A stretch of 64,000 bases of DNA from Nocardioides campestrisoli (GTDB lineage: Bacteria > Actinomycetota > Actinomycetes > Propionibacteriales > Nocardioidaceae): assembly GCF_013624435.2 (NCBI RefSeq), contig NZ_CP061768.1, positions 2,880,001 through 2,944,000 on the forward strand, read 5' to 3'. Positions 1 to 8,227 of this stretch are shown here, in pieces. Under the pieces are notes generated by a model. That model saw only the letters and a program-made list of their open reading frames with translations, did no database searches and was not told the DNA's origin. A program made the translations under genes and the position numbers. The first letter of the stretch is position 1; every line of letters starts with the position of its first letter.

Positions 1-102
1 GTGCACCTGGTGCGACCGGGTTCACCGGGGGCGTTCCTCGCACTATGACACCGATAATCGGGCTCGAGGAAGCGCCGCTGGCCACCAGATGCGTCCAGAA
101 AT

Positions 103-137
103 GCACTTGGCCCCCACATGATGTGGGGGCCAAGTGC
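103..137. terminator. perfect 17-bp inverted repeat after tRNA-fMet
   Basis: Arms 103-119 and 121-137 are exact reverse complements around one central base (G120), so the stem can form from either strand. It lies 19 bases past the 3' end of the minus-strand initiator tRNA and would stop that transcript, but no clear U-tract follows on the minus strand. A second small hairpin (138-142 with 147-151) sits next to it. The perfect symmetry also fits a protein-binding operator. No gene was found in 1-102. Confidence 0.6.
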
Positions 138-156
138 GAATCTTTCGATTCCTTTG

Positions 157-230
157 TAGCGGGGGCAGGATTTGAACCTGCGACCTCTGGGTTATGAGCC
201 CAGCGAGCTACCGAGCTGCTCCACCCCGCG
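157..230 (-). tRNA. initiator tRNA-Met (CAT)
   Basis: Read on the minus strand this is a complete 74-base cloverleaf with CAT anticodon in the loop CTCATAA. It is the initiator type: positions 1 and 72 are mismatched (C1, U72), and the anticodon stem has three G-C pairs next to the loop (CTGGG/CCCAG). The T-arm carries GGTTCAAATCC. CCA is not encoded. Its role is to start translation by delivering formyl-methionine to the ribosomal P site. Confidence 0.96.
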
Positions 231-242
231 CCGCTGAACAGA

Positions 243-271
243 ACATTACGTGATCCGCGGGGTGGAGCCAA
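243..271 (-). promoter_or_regulatory. tRNA-fMet promoter
   Basis: On the minus strand a -35 element TTGGCT (266-271) and a -10 element TAATGT (243-248) are separated by exactly 17 bases. The expected start of transcription is 6-8 bases before the tRNA. This is a good housekeeping sigma-factor promoter, placed between the end of the UPF0182 gene and the tRNA. Confidence 0.7.
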
Positions 272-280
272 ATCCGGGGG

Positions 281-3220
281 TCAGTTCCCCGATTCGTAGA
301 GGTCGGAAGCCTCCTCGACCAGCTTCTGCGCCTCGTCCAGAGCCTCGGCCCAGGCGACGGTGTCGCCCTCGCGCTGCGCGGCGTTGGCCTCCTCGAACTT
401 GGTCGCGGCCTGGTCGAGCAGGCGACGCACCTGCTGGCTGACCGAGCCCGTCTCCTCCGGCGGGGTCTCCCCCTCCTCGGGATCGGGGTCCGGCGTGGCC
501 GTCTCGGCGTCCTCGACACCCAGCACGTCGGCGATCGCCCCGCGCAGCGTGGTGTCGATGCCGACCCGGCCGCCGTAGGAGACCAGCACGAAGCTCAGGA
601 TCGGGTACGCCGACTCCGAGGTGTCACGCGCGGCGTACAGCGGCTGGACGTACATCAGCCCGTTGCCCACCGGCATGGTCAGCAGGTTGCCGTACCGCGG
701 GTTGATCCCACCCTGGTCGAAGGAGAACAGCTCGTCGCGGACCTCCTCGTCCGAGGCGATCTCGTTGGCCACCTGGGTCGGACCGTTGGTCCGCTCGTCG
801 GCCAGCTCGAGAGCCTGGATCTTGCCGTAGTCCTCGCTCGTCGCGTCGGAGTTGACCGAGACGAACGCGGCCAGGTTGCTCTTGCCCCGCGGCACGTAGA
901 CCGAGGAGAGCGACCAGACCTGGTCGGCGGTGTCGGCTGCCTCCACGTCGACCTCGGCGTCCTCGCCCGCAGCGCGCTGCGGGTTGAGGAAGAACCGGTA
1001 CGGCGGCTGCAGGTTGCCGTCGGAGTTCGGGTCCTCCGGCACCTCCCAGCGGTTGTTCTGCGCGTACCAGTCCTCGGGGTCGGTGACGTGGTAGCGGGCG
1101 AACTGGTAGCGCTGTGCCTTGAACAGGTCCTCCGGGTAGCGCAGGTGCGACATCAGCGAGTCCGGGATCTCCTCGCGGTCCTCGACCACGTCGGGGAAGA
1201 CGCCCCGCCAGGCCTTGAGGATCGGGTCCTCGGTGTCCCACTCGTAGAGCCGGACCGTGCCGTCGTAGGCGTCGACGGTCGCCTTCACCGCGTTCCGGGC
1301 GTAGTTGATCTCGTCCGTCGGCAGGGTCTGGAAGCCGGGCGCCTGCTGCAGCGAGTCGTCGGTCATCTCCTCGAACGACTCCTTCTGCGACAGCGGGTAG
1401 CGGTCGGTGACCGTGTAGCCGTCGAGGATCCACTGGATCCGGCCGTCCACCACCGCCGGGTACGGGTCGGCGTCGACGGTCAGCCAGGGGGCGACCTTCT
1501 CCACCATCCGGCGCGGGTTGCGGTCGTAGAGGATCTTGCTGTCCTCGTTGACGCGCGAGGAGAGCAGGATGTTCGGCTCGCCGTACTTGACCGCGAACAG
1601 CACCTTGTTGAACAGGCCGCCGACCGGCACGCCGCCGGCGCCGTCGTAGGTCGTGGTCTGGCTGTCGTCGTCCTCGCCGCGGGGCAGGTCGAGCTCGACG
1701 TCGCGGCCCTCGGCGTTGCCGACGATCGAGTAGTCCGGGCTCTGCTCGCCGAAGTAGACCCGCTGCTCGTAGCCGCCCTCGGCCAGCTCGGTCAGCGCGC
1801 TCTGGTTGTCCTCCTGACCCTCGGCCCACTGGATGCCCGAGGCCTGGTTCCGGTTGTCACCCGGCCGCTGGTTGGCGTACGCCGCGATCATCCCGGTGCC
1901 GTGCGTGTAGACGGTGTGCAGGTTGTTCCAGTTGCGGGCGGAGTCGGCCAGGCCGTCCTGGTCGAGCTCGCGGACGCCGAGCACCACCGCGCGCTCCTCG
2001 CCGCCGAGGCTGTAGCGGTCCACGTCGAGCACGTCGGCCACCGAGTAGTAGGCCCGGACCTGCTGCTGCTGCTCGAAGGTCGGGCGGACCAGCTGCGGGT
2101 CGACCAGCGGCACCGAGGAGGTCTCCGCGTCGAGCGCGGCCAGCTCAGCCTCCAGGTCGGGCTCGCTGGTGTAGCGGTTGACCTCGACGTCGTCGATGTC
2201 GTACGCGGCCCGAGTGGCGGCGATGTTCTTCTCGATGTACGGCGCCTCCTTGTCCGCCTCGCTCGGCGAGACCTGGAAGCGCTGCACCGCGCCGGGCCAG
2301 ATCAGGCCCAGCAGGATCGCGGAGAGCGCCAGCAGCGCCACGCCCACGGACGGCAGCACCCAGGTGCGCCGCCAGATGTTGAGGAAGAACAGCACCGCAC
2401 AGATCAGCGCGATGCCCAGCAGGATGTTCTTGGCCGGGAGCACCGCGTTCTCGTCGGTGAAGCCCATGCCGGTGAAGAGGCTGTCGGAGTCGTGCAGCAG
2501 GTCGAACCGGTCCAGCCAGTAGTCGACGGCCTTGGCCAGCACGAAGAGGCCGAGCAGGGCGGAGAACTGCGCCTGAGCGGCCGGGCTCAGCCGGTCACGG
2601 CTGGCCTGCAGCTTGACCCCGCCGTAGAGGTAGTGCACCAGCGCGGAGGCAAGCAGCGCCAGGATGGCGATCGCCATCACGTAGTCGGTCAGGTAGTGCC
2701 ACCACGGCAGGTCGAAGACGTAGAACCCGACGTCACGGTCGAAGAACGGGTCGGTCTCTCCGAACGGCACCCCGTTGCGCCACAGCGCGAACTGCCGCCA
2801 CTGACCGGCCGCCGAGGCGCCGGCGAAGAGACCGATCACCACCGAGACGGCCAGCAGCAGCCACCCCTTGATCGGGGTGACCGCGTCGCGGTAGCGGTCG
2901 AGGCTGTCCTGCTCCAGCGAGCTGGGCCGGAAGACCGGACGGAACCGGTAGGCCAGGTACATGTTGAGGGCGACCACACCCCCCATCAGCGAGCCGAAGG
3001 CGACGAAGAGCCCGACCCGGGTCCACAGCAGGGTGCTGAAGACACCCTTGAACCCGAACGAGTCGAACCACAGTCGCTCGGTCCAGAACGCCGAGAAGGC
3101 CGTGAGCCCCAGGAAGAGCACGAGCAGCACAGCTGCCGTGATCACCAGGGCCCGCGACCTCCGGGGCGCAGCGGACGGCGTCGCCGGCGGTCGGGCCGGC
3201 TGGCCGAACATTCCACTCAC
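281..3220 (-). CDS. UPF0182 family large membrane protein
   Basis: The 979-residue product has seven predicted membrane helices in its first third (about residues 22-43, 63-88, 118-137, 170-200, 213-232, 262-283 and 287-310). A large domain of about 580 residues follows, probably outside the membrane, then a Pro/Glu-rich linker near 905-925 and a charged helical tail. This matches the actinobacterial UPF0182 family (M. tuberculosis Rv3193c) in length and layout. The family has no established function. The GTG start overlaps the stop of the upstream PPA1309 gene (GTGA), so the two are translationally coupled, and the PDZ protease gene lies upstream in the same operon. Confidence 0.93.
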   Translation of the reverse strand: MSGMFGQPARPPATPSAAPRRSRALVITAAVLLVLFLGLTAFSAFWTERLWFDSFGFKGVFSTLLWTRVGLFVAFGSLMGGVVALNMYLAYRFRPVFRPSSLEQDSLDRYRDAVTPIKGWLLLAVSVVIGLFAGASAAGQWRQFALWRNGVPFGETDPFFDRDVGFYVFDLPWWHYLTDYVMAIAILALLASALVHYLYGGVKLQASRDRLSPAAQAQFSALLGLFVLAKAVDYWLDRFDLLHDSDSLFTGMGFTDENAVLPAKNILLGIALICAVLFFLNIWRRTWVLPSVGVALLALSAILLGLIWPGAVQRFQVSPSEADKEAPYIEKNIAATRAAYDIDDVEVNRYTSEPDLEAELAALDAETSSVPLVDPQLVRPTFEQQQQVRAYYSVADVLDVDRYSLGGEERAVVLGVRELDQDGLADSARNWNNLHTVYTHGTGMIAAYANQRPGDNRNQASGIQWAEGQEDNQSALTELAEGGYEQRVYFGEQSPDYSIVGNAEGRDVELDLPRGEDDDSQTTTYDGAGGVPVGGLFNKVLFAVKYGEPNILLSSRVNEDSKILYDRNPRRMVEKVAPWLTVDADPYPAVVDGRIQWILDGYTVTDRYPLSQKESFEEMTDDSLQQAPGFQTLPTDEINYARNAVKATVDAYDGTVRLYEWDTEDPILKAWRGVFPDVVEDREEIPDSLMSHLRYPEDLFKAQRYQFARYHVTDPEDWYAQNNRWEVPEDPNSDGNLQPPYRFFLNPQRAAGEDAEVDVEAADTADQVWSLSSVYVPRGKSNLAAFVSVNSDATSEDYGKIQALELADERTNGPTQVANEIASDEEVRDELFSFDQGGINPRYGNLLTMPVGNGLMYVQPLYAARDTSESAYPILSFVLVSYGGRVGIDTTLRGAIADVLGVEDAETATPDPDPEEGETPPEETGSVSQQVRRLLDQAATKFEEANAAQREGDTVAWAEALDEAQKLVEEASDLYESGN

Positions 3221-3780
3221 TGAATCTCCTCATCCTCGAACGTGCTGCGGAGCAGCTCGATCAGTCCGGGCACCAGGCTGGTGCCGTCGACGACGGACTG
3301 GGCGTCGTCATGGGCGCGCATGCGAAGTGCGCAGTAGGTCGAACCGCTGCGGGTGACGCCGGCGACCAGGCGTACCTCCTGCCGCAGCGGGTGCTCCCGG
3401 GCGAACCGGCCGGCCTCGACCGGGTCCTCGGGGATCTGCTCGTCGACCTCGGGGGGCAGCACCAGCCGCTCGAGCGCGACGGCCGCCCCGTCGACGGTCT
3501 CGGGCCAGGCGATCTCCTCCAGCAGCTGCTCGAGCGGCCGCTCGGGGCCGGTCGGCTCCTGCTCCACCGGGGTCAGCGACCCCTCGGCGGAGGACTCGTC
3601 CAGCCCCATCACCCGGGCCAGCTCGGGCTCGTTGGTGACGATCCGGGCGGTCTCGACGAGCGCGTACAGCCGGGCGGGCTGGTCCCAGCCCTGTTCGGCG
3701 ACGTGCGACTCGATCTCCAGCACCGCGGAGGCGAGCGCCGGGTCCGGGATGGTCTGCTCCTGGGTCACGTCCTCGCTCAC
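3217..3780 (-). CDS. PPA1309 family protein
   Basis: An acidic soluble protein of 187 residues without signal peptide or membrane segment. The overall sequence, including an N-terminal helix-rich half and the segment GSTYCALRMR near residue 147, resembles the PPA1309 family found beside UPF0182 and PDZ-protease genes in Actinobacteria. The function is unknown. Its GTG start overlaps the stop of the protease gene by four bases and its stop overlaps the UPF0182 start, so all three genes form one tightly coupled operon. The product may act with these two membrane proteins; that is inference from gene order. Confidence 0.85.
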   Translation of the reverse strand: MSEDVTQEQTIPDPALASAVLEIESHVAEQGWDQPARLYALVETARIVTNEPELARVMGLDESSAEGSLTPVEQEPTGPERPLEQLLEEIAWPETVDGAAVALERLVLPPEVDEQIPEDPVEAGRFAREHPLRQEVRLVAGVTRSGSTYCALRMRAHDDAQSVVDGTSLVPGLIELLRSTFEDEEIQ

Positions 3781-4829
3781 TCCGAGCTCCTCTCACAACG
3801 GGGCAGGTCGGCGTCCGGGTCCTCGACCCAGCGCTCCAGCGAGTCCAGGGCCGAGCTCACGGTCTCGGCCCGGACCAGGCGCATGTCGTCGGGGTCGGCG
3901 CCGAGCGCCTCCCCGCAGTTGTCGGGCGGTACCAGGAAGAGTCGCGCGCCCTCGTCCCGGGCCGCGGCGATCTTCTGGGCGATCCCCCCGATGGGCCCGA
4001 CCTGGCCCTGGTCGTCGACCGTCCCGGTACCGGCGATCACCTGGCCGCCGGTCAGCGAGCCGGGGGTGAGCGTGTCGTAGACCGAGAGCGCGAACATCAT
4101 CCCGGCGCTCGACCCGCCGATGGCGGGGTCGACGTCCAGGGTGACCTCGAAGGGGAGGTCGAAGCCGTAGCCGGTCATGATGCCCAGGCGCGGGGTGCCG
4201 TCCACCTCCCGCGGCGAGACCTCGAGCGGAACCTCCCGGCCGTCGCGTCGCACGAGGAGCGCCAGCTGCTCACCGGCCGGGGCGGCGCTGACGGCGTCCA
4301 CCACGTCCTGGCTGCTGGTCACCTCACGCCCGCCGACCTCGAGCAGCTCGTCGCCGACCTCGAGGACGCCCTCGGCGGGCATGCCCTCGGAGACCTCGCT
4401 CACCTGGACCGACTCCTCGACCTCGAACCCCGCCTCGCGCAGGGCGACCGCGACCGCGGTCTCCTGGGAGGTGGCCATCAGCATGGCGCCGCGCTGCTCG
4501 GACTCCTCGGGCGTGGTGCCGGAGTCGTACACCGCGTCGTAGGGCACGACGGCGTCGTCGTCGTCGATCCAGGCGCGGACCACCTCGAAGAGGTTGACGG
4601 TGGCCTTGGGCCGGGAGACGTAGACGGTCGTCAGCAGCATCTCGCCGTCGTCGCGGTACGTCTTGTGTCCCTGGACCTGCAACAGCTCGCCGTCCTCGGT
4701 CTCGGAGAGCAGGTCGACGGTGATCCCGGGCTCGTAGGTGACGTAGGGCAGGGGCGTGAAGAGTGCCGCCGCCCAGAGCCCGATGAGCAACGGCACGGCG
4801 AGAACACCCGCCACGGTCCGTTGACTCAT
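3777..4829 (-). CDS. PDZ domain Lon-like serine protease (YlbL family)
   Basis: The 350-residue product has one N-terminal membrane anchor (about residues 7-25), a PDZ domain at about 135-215 and a C-terminal Lon-type (S16) protease domain. The Ser-Lys dyad is visible: Ser241 in GGSSAGM and Lys286 in GGIAQKI, 45 residues apart as in Lon. No AAA+ domain is present, so it is probably a membrane-tethered, ATP-independent protease facing outward. The ATG used follows GAGAGG at a good distance; a GTG two codons earlier is possible. First gene of the operon with PPA1309 and UPF0182, matching Rv3194c in position. Confidence 0.92.
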   Translation of the reverse strand: MSQRTVAGVLAVPLLIGLWAAALFTPLPYVTYEPGITVDLLSETEDGELLQVQGHKTYRDDGEMLLTTVYVSRPKATVNLFEVVRAWIDDDDAVVPYDAVYDSGTTPEESEQRGAMLMATSQETAVAVALREAGFEVEESVQVSEVSEGMPAEGVLEVGDELLEVGGREVTSSQDVVDAVSAAPAGEQLALLVRRDGREVPLEVSPREVDGTPRLGIMTGYGFDLPFEVTLDVDPAIGGSSAGMMFALSVYDTLTPGSLTGGQVIAGTGTVDDQGQVGPIGGIAQKIAAARDEGARLFLVPPDNCGEALGADPDDMRLVRAETVSSALDSLERWVEDPDADLPRCERSSE

Positions 4830-4855
4830 GGCCACAGCCTCTCAAACGGTCGCAA

Positions 4856-5125
4856 CTACGAGGCGCGACGGGGGCCCTGGGTGGGACCCGGTGTCGGCGG
4901 CTGGACCTTGCGCGCCTGGCGTACGGCGATCCCGGTGCTGCGGTCCCGCTCCCGCACGGGCGGGGTCTGCGGCGTCGGGCGCTCCTGGGACAGGGCCCGG
5001 GCCAGCCGCTGGACGGCGACCTCGCGGTCCACCTCACCGCGTCCTTCCCGGCCCAGCCAGCCCACCCAGAGCATGGCCAGGCACGTCACCACCAGGGACG
5101 GCACCAACCACCACAGGATCTCCAC
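4856..5125 (-). CDS. small membrane-anchored protein
   Basis: Eighty-nine residues, starting at a GTG so that the protein opens directly with a hydrophobic helix (EILWWLVPSLVVTCLAMLWVGWL is its core, residues 2-24). A charged, Pro- and Arg-rich cytoplasmic tail follows. A longer reading from 5179 would add 18 low-complexity residues before the helix and is less likely. I do not recognise a family. It lies between moaE and the protease operon on the same strand, so it may be co-transcribed with moaE. Confidence 0.6.
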   Translation of the reverse strand: MEILWWLVPSLVVTCLAMLWVGWLGREGRGEVDREVAVQRLARALSQERPTPQTPPVRERDRSTGIAVRQARKVQPPTPGPTQGPRRAS

Positions 5126-5213
5126 GGCCCTCAGCGTAGGGACGCCGCCCGGCCCCGTGGCCCAGGCACGCCGCGACACCCGTGGCGGACCGCCCGTTTC
5201 AGCACCAGCGGGG

Positions 5214-5645
5214 TCAGGGGGTGCCGACCCACTCGTCGTCGCCGTCGTCGAAGCGCTGGTGCTTCCACACCGGGACCTCGGCCTTGAGGGTGTCGATCAG
5301 GGCGCGGGAGGCACGGAACGCCTCGTCGCGGTGCGCGGCGGTGGTCGCGACCACGACGGCCAGGTCGCCGATCGCCAAGGACCCGACCCGGTGCACCGCG
5401 GCGACCCCGAGCACGTCGTGCTCCTCGGCCACCCGGCGCGCCACCTCGCGCAGCCGGTCCAGGGCACTGGGGTGGGCGGAGTAGTCCAGCGCCTGCACGC
5501 CGCGGCCACCGTCGTGGTCCCGCACCCGCCCGACGAACAGGGTGAGCCCGCCCGCGGACGGGTCGTCGAGGGCGGCCAGCACCTCCGCGACGTCGAGCGG
5601 GGACTCCCGCAGGTCGACCAGCCGGACCGGGTCAGCAGCGCTCAC
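5214..5645 (-). CDS. moaE: molybdopterin synthase catalytic subunit MoaE
   Basis: The 143-residue product matches the length and pattern of MoaE: GGLTLFVGRVRDHDGG near residues 32-47, the segment VHRVGSLAIGDLAVVV in the middle and VPVWKHQRF near the C-terminus, which holds the conserved basic active-site region. MoaE, with thiocarboxylated MoaD, inserts sulfur into precursor Z to make molybdopterin. No moaD lies nearby, but moeZ, whose family activates such sulfur carriers, is in this window at 24 kb. The GTG start was chosen because the longer upstream reading is Pro-rich antisense-type sequence that runs into the divergent gene. Confidence 0.92.
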   Translation of the reverse strand: MSAADPVRLVDLRESPLDVAEVLAALDDPSAGGLTLFVGRVRDHDGGRGVQALDYSAHPSALDRLREVARRVAEEHDVLGVAAVHRVGSLAIGDLAVVVATTAAHRDEAFRASRALIDTLKAEVPVWKHQRFDDGDDEWVGTP

Positions 5646-5712
5646 CGGGCAGAGTCTAGGTCCAGGAAGCCGAGCCCGGGGTGCGCTGGAGGCAGCGAGT
5701 AGCCTCGGAACT

Positions 5713-7128
5713 ATGAACGACACCCCAGGCCAGTCCGGTGCCGGCGACGAGAACCCCTTCAAGGGCACGCCCTTCGAACAGCTCTTCGGCGCCTTCGGCG
5801 GTGCGCTCGGCGGCCTGGGCGGAACCCCGGGCGGCGGGCCCGGACCCGGCGGTCTGCCCGACATCTCCGCGCTCCTGGGGCAGCTCCAGGGCATGATGCA
5901 GCCCTACGACGGGCCGATCAACTGGGACCACGCCGTGGACACCGCGCGCAAGGTGGTCGCCCAGACGCCCGACCCCTCGCCCACCCAGCGGCAGAAGGAC
6001 GCCGTCGCCGACGCGATCCGGCTGGCCGACCACTGGCTGGACGAGACCACCGACTTCCCCTCCGGCGTCACCACCGCCAGCGCGTGGAGCCGCGCCGAGT
6101 GGATCGTGGAGACCACCCCGGTGTGGAAGAAGCTGGTCGAGCCGATCGCCGGCACTGCCGTGGACTCCCTCGGCAAGGCACTGCCCGAGGAGGCCAGGGC
6201 CCTGGCCGGCCCGCTGCTGGGCATGCTGAGCAAGGCCAGCGGCGCGATGGTCGCCGGTCAGGTGGGTCAGGGCGTGGGCGCACTGGCCGGCGAGGTCTGG
6301 GGGGCCACGGACGTGGGCATCCCGCTGACCGCCCCCGGGCGCGCCGCCCTGCTGCCGGTCAACGTCACCGCGTTCGCCGAGGGCCTGGGTCTCCAGGCCG
6401 AGGACGTGCTGGTCTACCTCGCCCTGCGTGAGGCGGCCCACCACCGGCTCTTCGCCCACGTGCCGTGGCTCGCAGACCACCTGCTCGGCGCGATCACCGA
6501 CTACGCCCGCGGCCTGGAGATCGACACCTCCGGGATCGAGGAGCAGATCCGCGGCCTGGACCTGAGCAACCCGATGGCGATCCAGGAGGCCCTCCAGGGC
6601 GGACTCTTCGACCTGGGCGACTCGCCGAAGCAGAAGGCCGCCCTGGAGCGGCTGGAGATCACCCTGGCGCTCGTGGAGGGCTGGGTCGACGAGGTCGTCG
6701 GCCAGGCCACCGAGGGCCGGATGCCCGCCGCAGCGCAGCTGCAGGAGGCCGTACGCCGTCGGCGTGCCGCCGGCGGCCCCGCCGAGCAGACCTTCGCCTC
6801 CCTGGTCGGCCTGGAGCTGCGGCCGCGCCGGCTCCGGGACGCCTCGACGCTGTGGGGCTCGCTGCGCACCCGGCAGGGCACCGAGGCCCGCGACGGGGTG
6901 TGGATGCACCCGCACCTGCTCCCGACCGCCGCCGACCTGGACGACCCGCTGGGCTTCCGCGAGGGCGCCGTGCCGGTCGAGGAGATCTCCGAGGAGGCCT
7001 TCGAGGCCGGCCTGCGCGATCTGCTGGGCGACGACTCCCCCGCCGACTCGGCGGACAAGTCCGGCGACGACTCCCCCACCGACCCGGCGGACGAGTCCGG
7101 GGACGACTCCGGCACTCCCCGGGAGTGA
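5713..7128 (+). CDS. zinc-dependent metalloprotease-like protein (DUF2342/zincin_2)
   Basis: The 471-residue product has a Gly-rich N-terminus, a helical core and an acidic C-terminal tail with two imperfect copies of a DSPxDxADxSGDDS unit. The segment REAAHHRLFAHVPWL near residue 238 is the family's zinc-binding-like motif (a variant of HExxH). Members are annotated as zincin-like or 'F420 biosynthesis associated' proteins; a substrate is not established. A TAGCCT hexamer ends seven bases before the ATG, so the mRNA is probably leaderless. The stop overlaps the Nudix start by four bases. Position matches M. tuberculosis Rv3195. Confidence 0.88.
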   Translation: MNDTPGQSGAGDENPFKGTPFEQLFGAFGGALGGLGGTPGGGPGPGGLPDISALLGQLQGMMQPYDGPINWDHAVDTARKVVAQTPDPSPTQRQKDAVADAIRLADHWLDETTDFPSGVTTASAWSRAEWIVETTPVWKKLVEPIAGTAVDSLGKALPEEARALAGPLLGMLSKASGAMVAGQVGQGVGALAGEVWGATDVGIPLTAPGRAALLPVNVTAFAEGLGLQAEDVLVYLALREAAHHRLFAHVPWLADHLLGAITDYARGLEIDTSGIEEQIRGLDLSNPMAIQEALQGGLFDLGDSPKQKAALERLEITLALVEGWVDEVVGQATEGRMPAAAQLQEAVRRRRAAGGPAEQTFASLVGLELRPRRLRDASTLWGSLRTRQGTEARDGVWMHPHLLPTAADLDDPLGFREGAVPVEEISEEAFEAGLRDLLGDDSPADSADKSGDDSPTDPADESGDDSGTPRE

Positions 7129-7751
7129 CCCTCCACAGCGACGCGGCGGCCACGCTGGGCGCCTGGGCGCCGCCTCCGGGAAGCCAGAGTGAGCTGCGGG
7201 ACCGGTTCCTGGCCCATCTCGCGGCGCGGCCCGACGGCGTCTCCCGCGAGAGCTACCCCGACCACCTCACCGCCGGTGTGCTGGTCCTCTCCCCCGACCT
7301 GGACCGGGTGCTGCTCAACCTGCACCGCAAGGCCGGACGGTGGTTCGCCTTCGGCGGGCACTGCGAGCCCGACGACCGGACCCTGGCCGGGGCCGCCCGG
7401 CGCGAGGGGCTGGAGGAGTCCGGCCTGCCGGACCTGGAGCTGGACCCGGTGCCGGTGCACCTGGACGAGCACGTCGTCGGGTTCTGCGACCCCCGCGGCG
7501 AGGTCCACCACCTCGACGTCCGGTTCACCGCCCTCGCGCCGGCAGGTGCCGCGCACGCGACCAGCGAGGAGTCCCTGGCCGTGCGCTGGTGGCCGGTCGA
7601 CGCCCTGCCCGAGGGGCTGGAGCAGGAGATGCACGAGCTGGTCGCGGCCGCCCGGTCCCGGTGGACCGAGCACCGGCAGGCGGCTCAGTCGACGTGGCCC
7701 TCGCTGCCCGGCGGGTCCACCTCGGCGGCCGCCGACCAGCCCAGCAGGTAG
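7125..7751 (+). CDS. Nudix hydrolase
   Basis: The 208-residue product contains a Nudix fold with the box at about residues 75-99, ending in REGLEESGL; the Gly and the metal-binding RE..EE residues are present, but the spacing before them is slightly irregular. Members hydrolyse nucleoside diphosphates linked to another group; the substrate cannot be told here. The GTG start overlaps the upstream stop (GTGA), which implies coupled translation with the zincin gene. The last 67 bases overlap the 3' end of the convergent metallopeptidase gene, an unusually long convergent overlap. Confidence 0.88.
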   Translation: MTLHSDAAATLGAWAPPPGSQSELRDRFLAHLAARPDGVSRESYPDHLTAGVLVLSPDLDRVLLNLHRKAGRWFAFGGHCEPDDRTLAGAARREGLEESGLPDLELDPVPVHLDEHVVGFCDPRGEVHHLDVRFTALAPAGAAHATSEESLAVRWWPVDALPEGLEQEMHELVAAARSRWTEHRQAAQSTWPSLPGGSTSAAADQPSR

Positions 7752-8218
7752 CCGCGGGCGCGCTCGGCGCGCGGGTACCGGTTCACCCAGGCCCAGAAGC
7801 TGTCGTCGTGGCCCGGCTCGAGCAGGTGCGCGAGCTCGTGGACGAGGACGTAGTCGACCACCCAGGACGGCATGCCCTGCAGCCGGGTGGAGAGACGGAT
7901 CGACTTGTCCCCGGGCGTGCACGAGCCCCAGCGCGTCCGCTGGTTGCCGACCCAGCGCACCGACGCGGGCTGGGCCAGCCCGCCGAAGTACTCGTCGTTG
8001 AGCTGCGTGGCCCGCGCCATCAGCTGCTCGTCCGAGGGCCGCTTGCGCGCCTCGGAGCGCTCGAGCCGCAGGACCATGTCCTGGACCCACCGCGCCTCGT
8101 CCCGCTTGCTCATCGAGGCCGGGATCAGCACCACGATCCGGTCCCCGTCGCGGTACGCCGAGACGGTACGACGGCGCCGGCTGCTGCGTCGTACCTCCAC
8201 CTGCTCCGTCCCCGTCAT
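7685..8218 (-). CDS. YgjP-like (DUF45) zinc metallopeptidase
   Basis: A 177-residue protein with the gluzincin signature HELAHLLEPGHDDSFW: His127, Glu128, His131 and His137 form the metal site and catalytic Glu. The preceding segment TRWGSC (residues 95-100) is typical of the YgjP/WLM-like M48 relatives. The substrate is unknown; bacterial members are sometimes linked with restriction or DNA-protein crosslink repair. There is no membrane segment. It is the minus-strand partner of the Nudix gene and is followed upstream by the PHP gene, nine bases away, so the two probably share an mRNA. Confidence 0.9.
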   Translation of the reverse strand: MTGTEQVEVRRSSRRRRTVSAYRDGDRIVVLIPASMSKRDEARWVQDMVLRLERSEARKRPSDEQLMARATQLNDEYFGGLAQPASVRWVGNQRTRWGSCTPGDKSIRLSTRLQGMPSWVVDYVLVHELAHLLEPGHDDSFWAWVNRYPRAERARGYLLGWSAAAEVDPPGSEGHVD

Positions 8219-8227
8219 GGCGGCACG

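Noticed and set aside
1088..3223. 711-codon open frame on the plus strand opposite the UPF0182 gene
   Set aside because: It mirrors the codon pattern of the real gene, is rich in Val/Arg/Gly/Asp as expected for antisense of GC-rich coding DNA, and has no domain. The same applies to the other long opposite-strand frames in the window.
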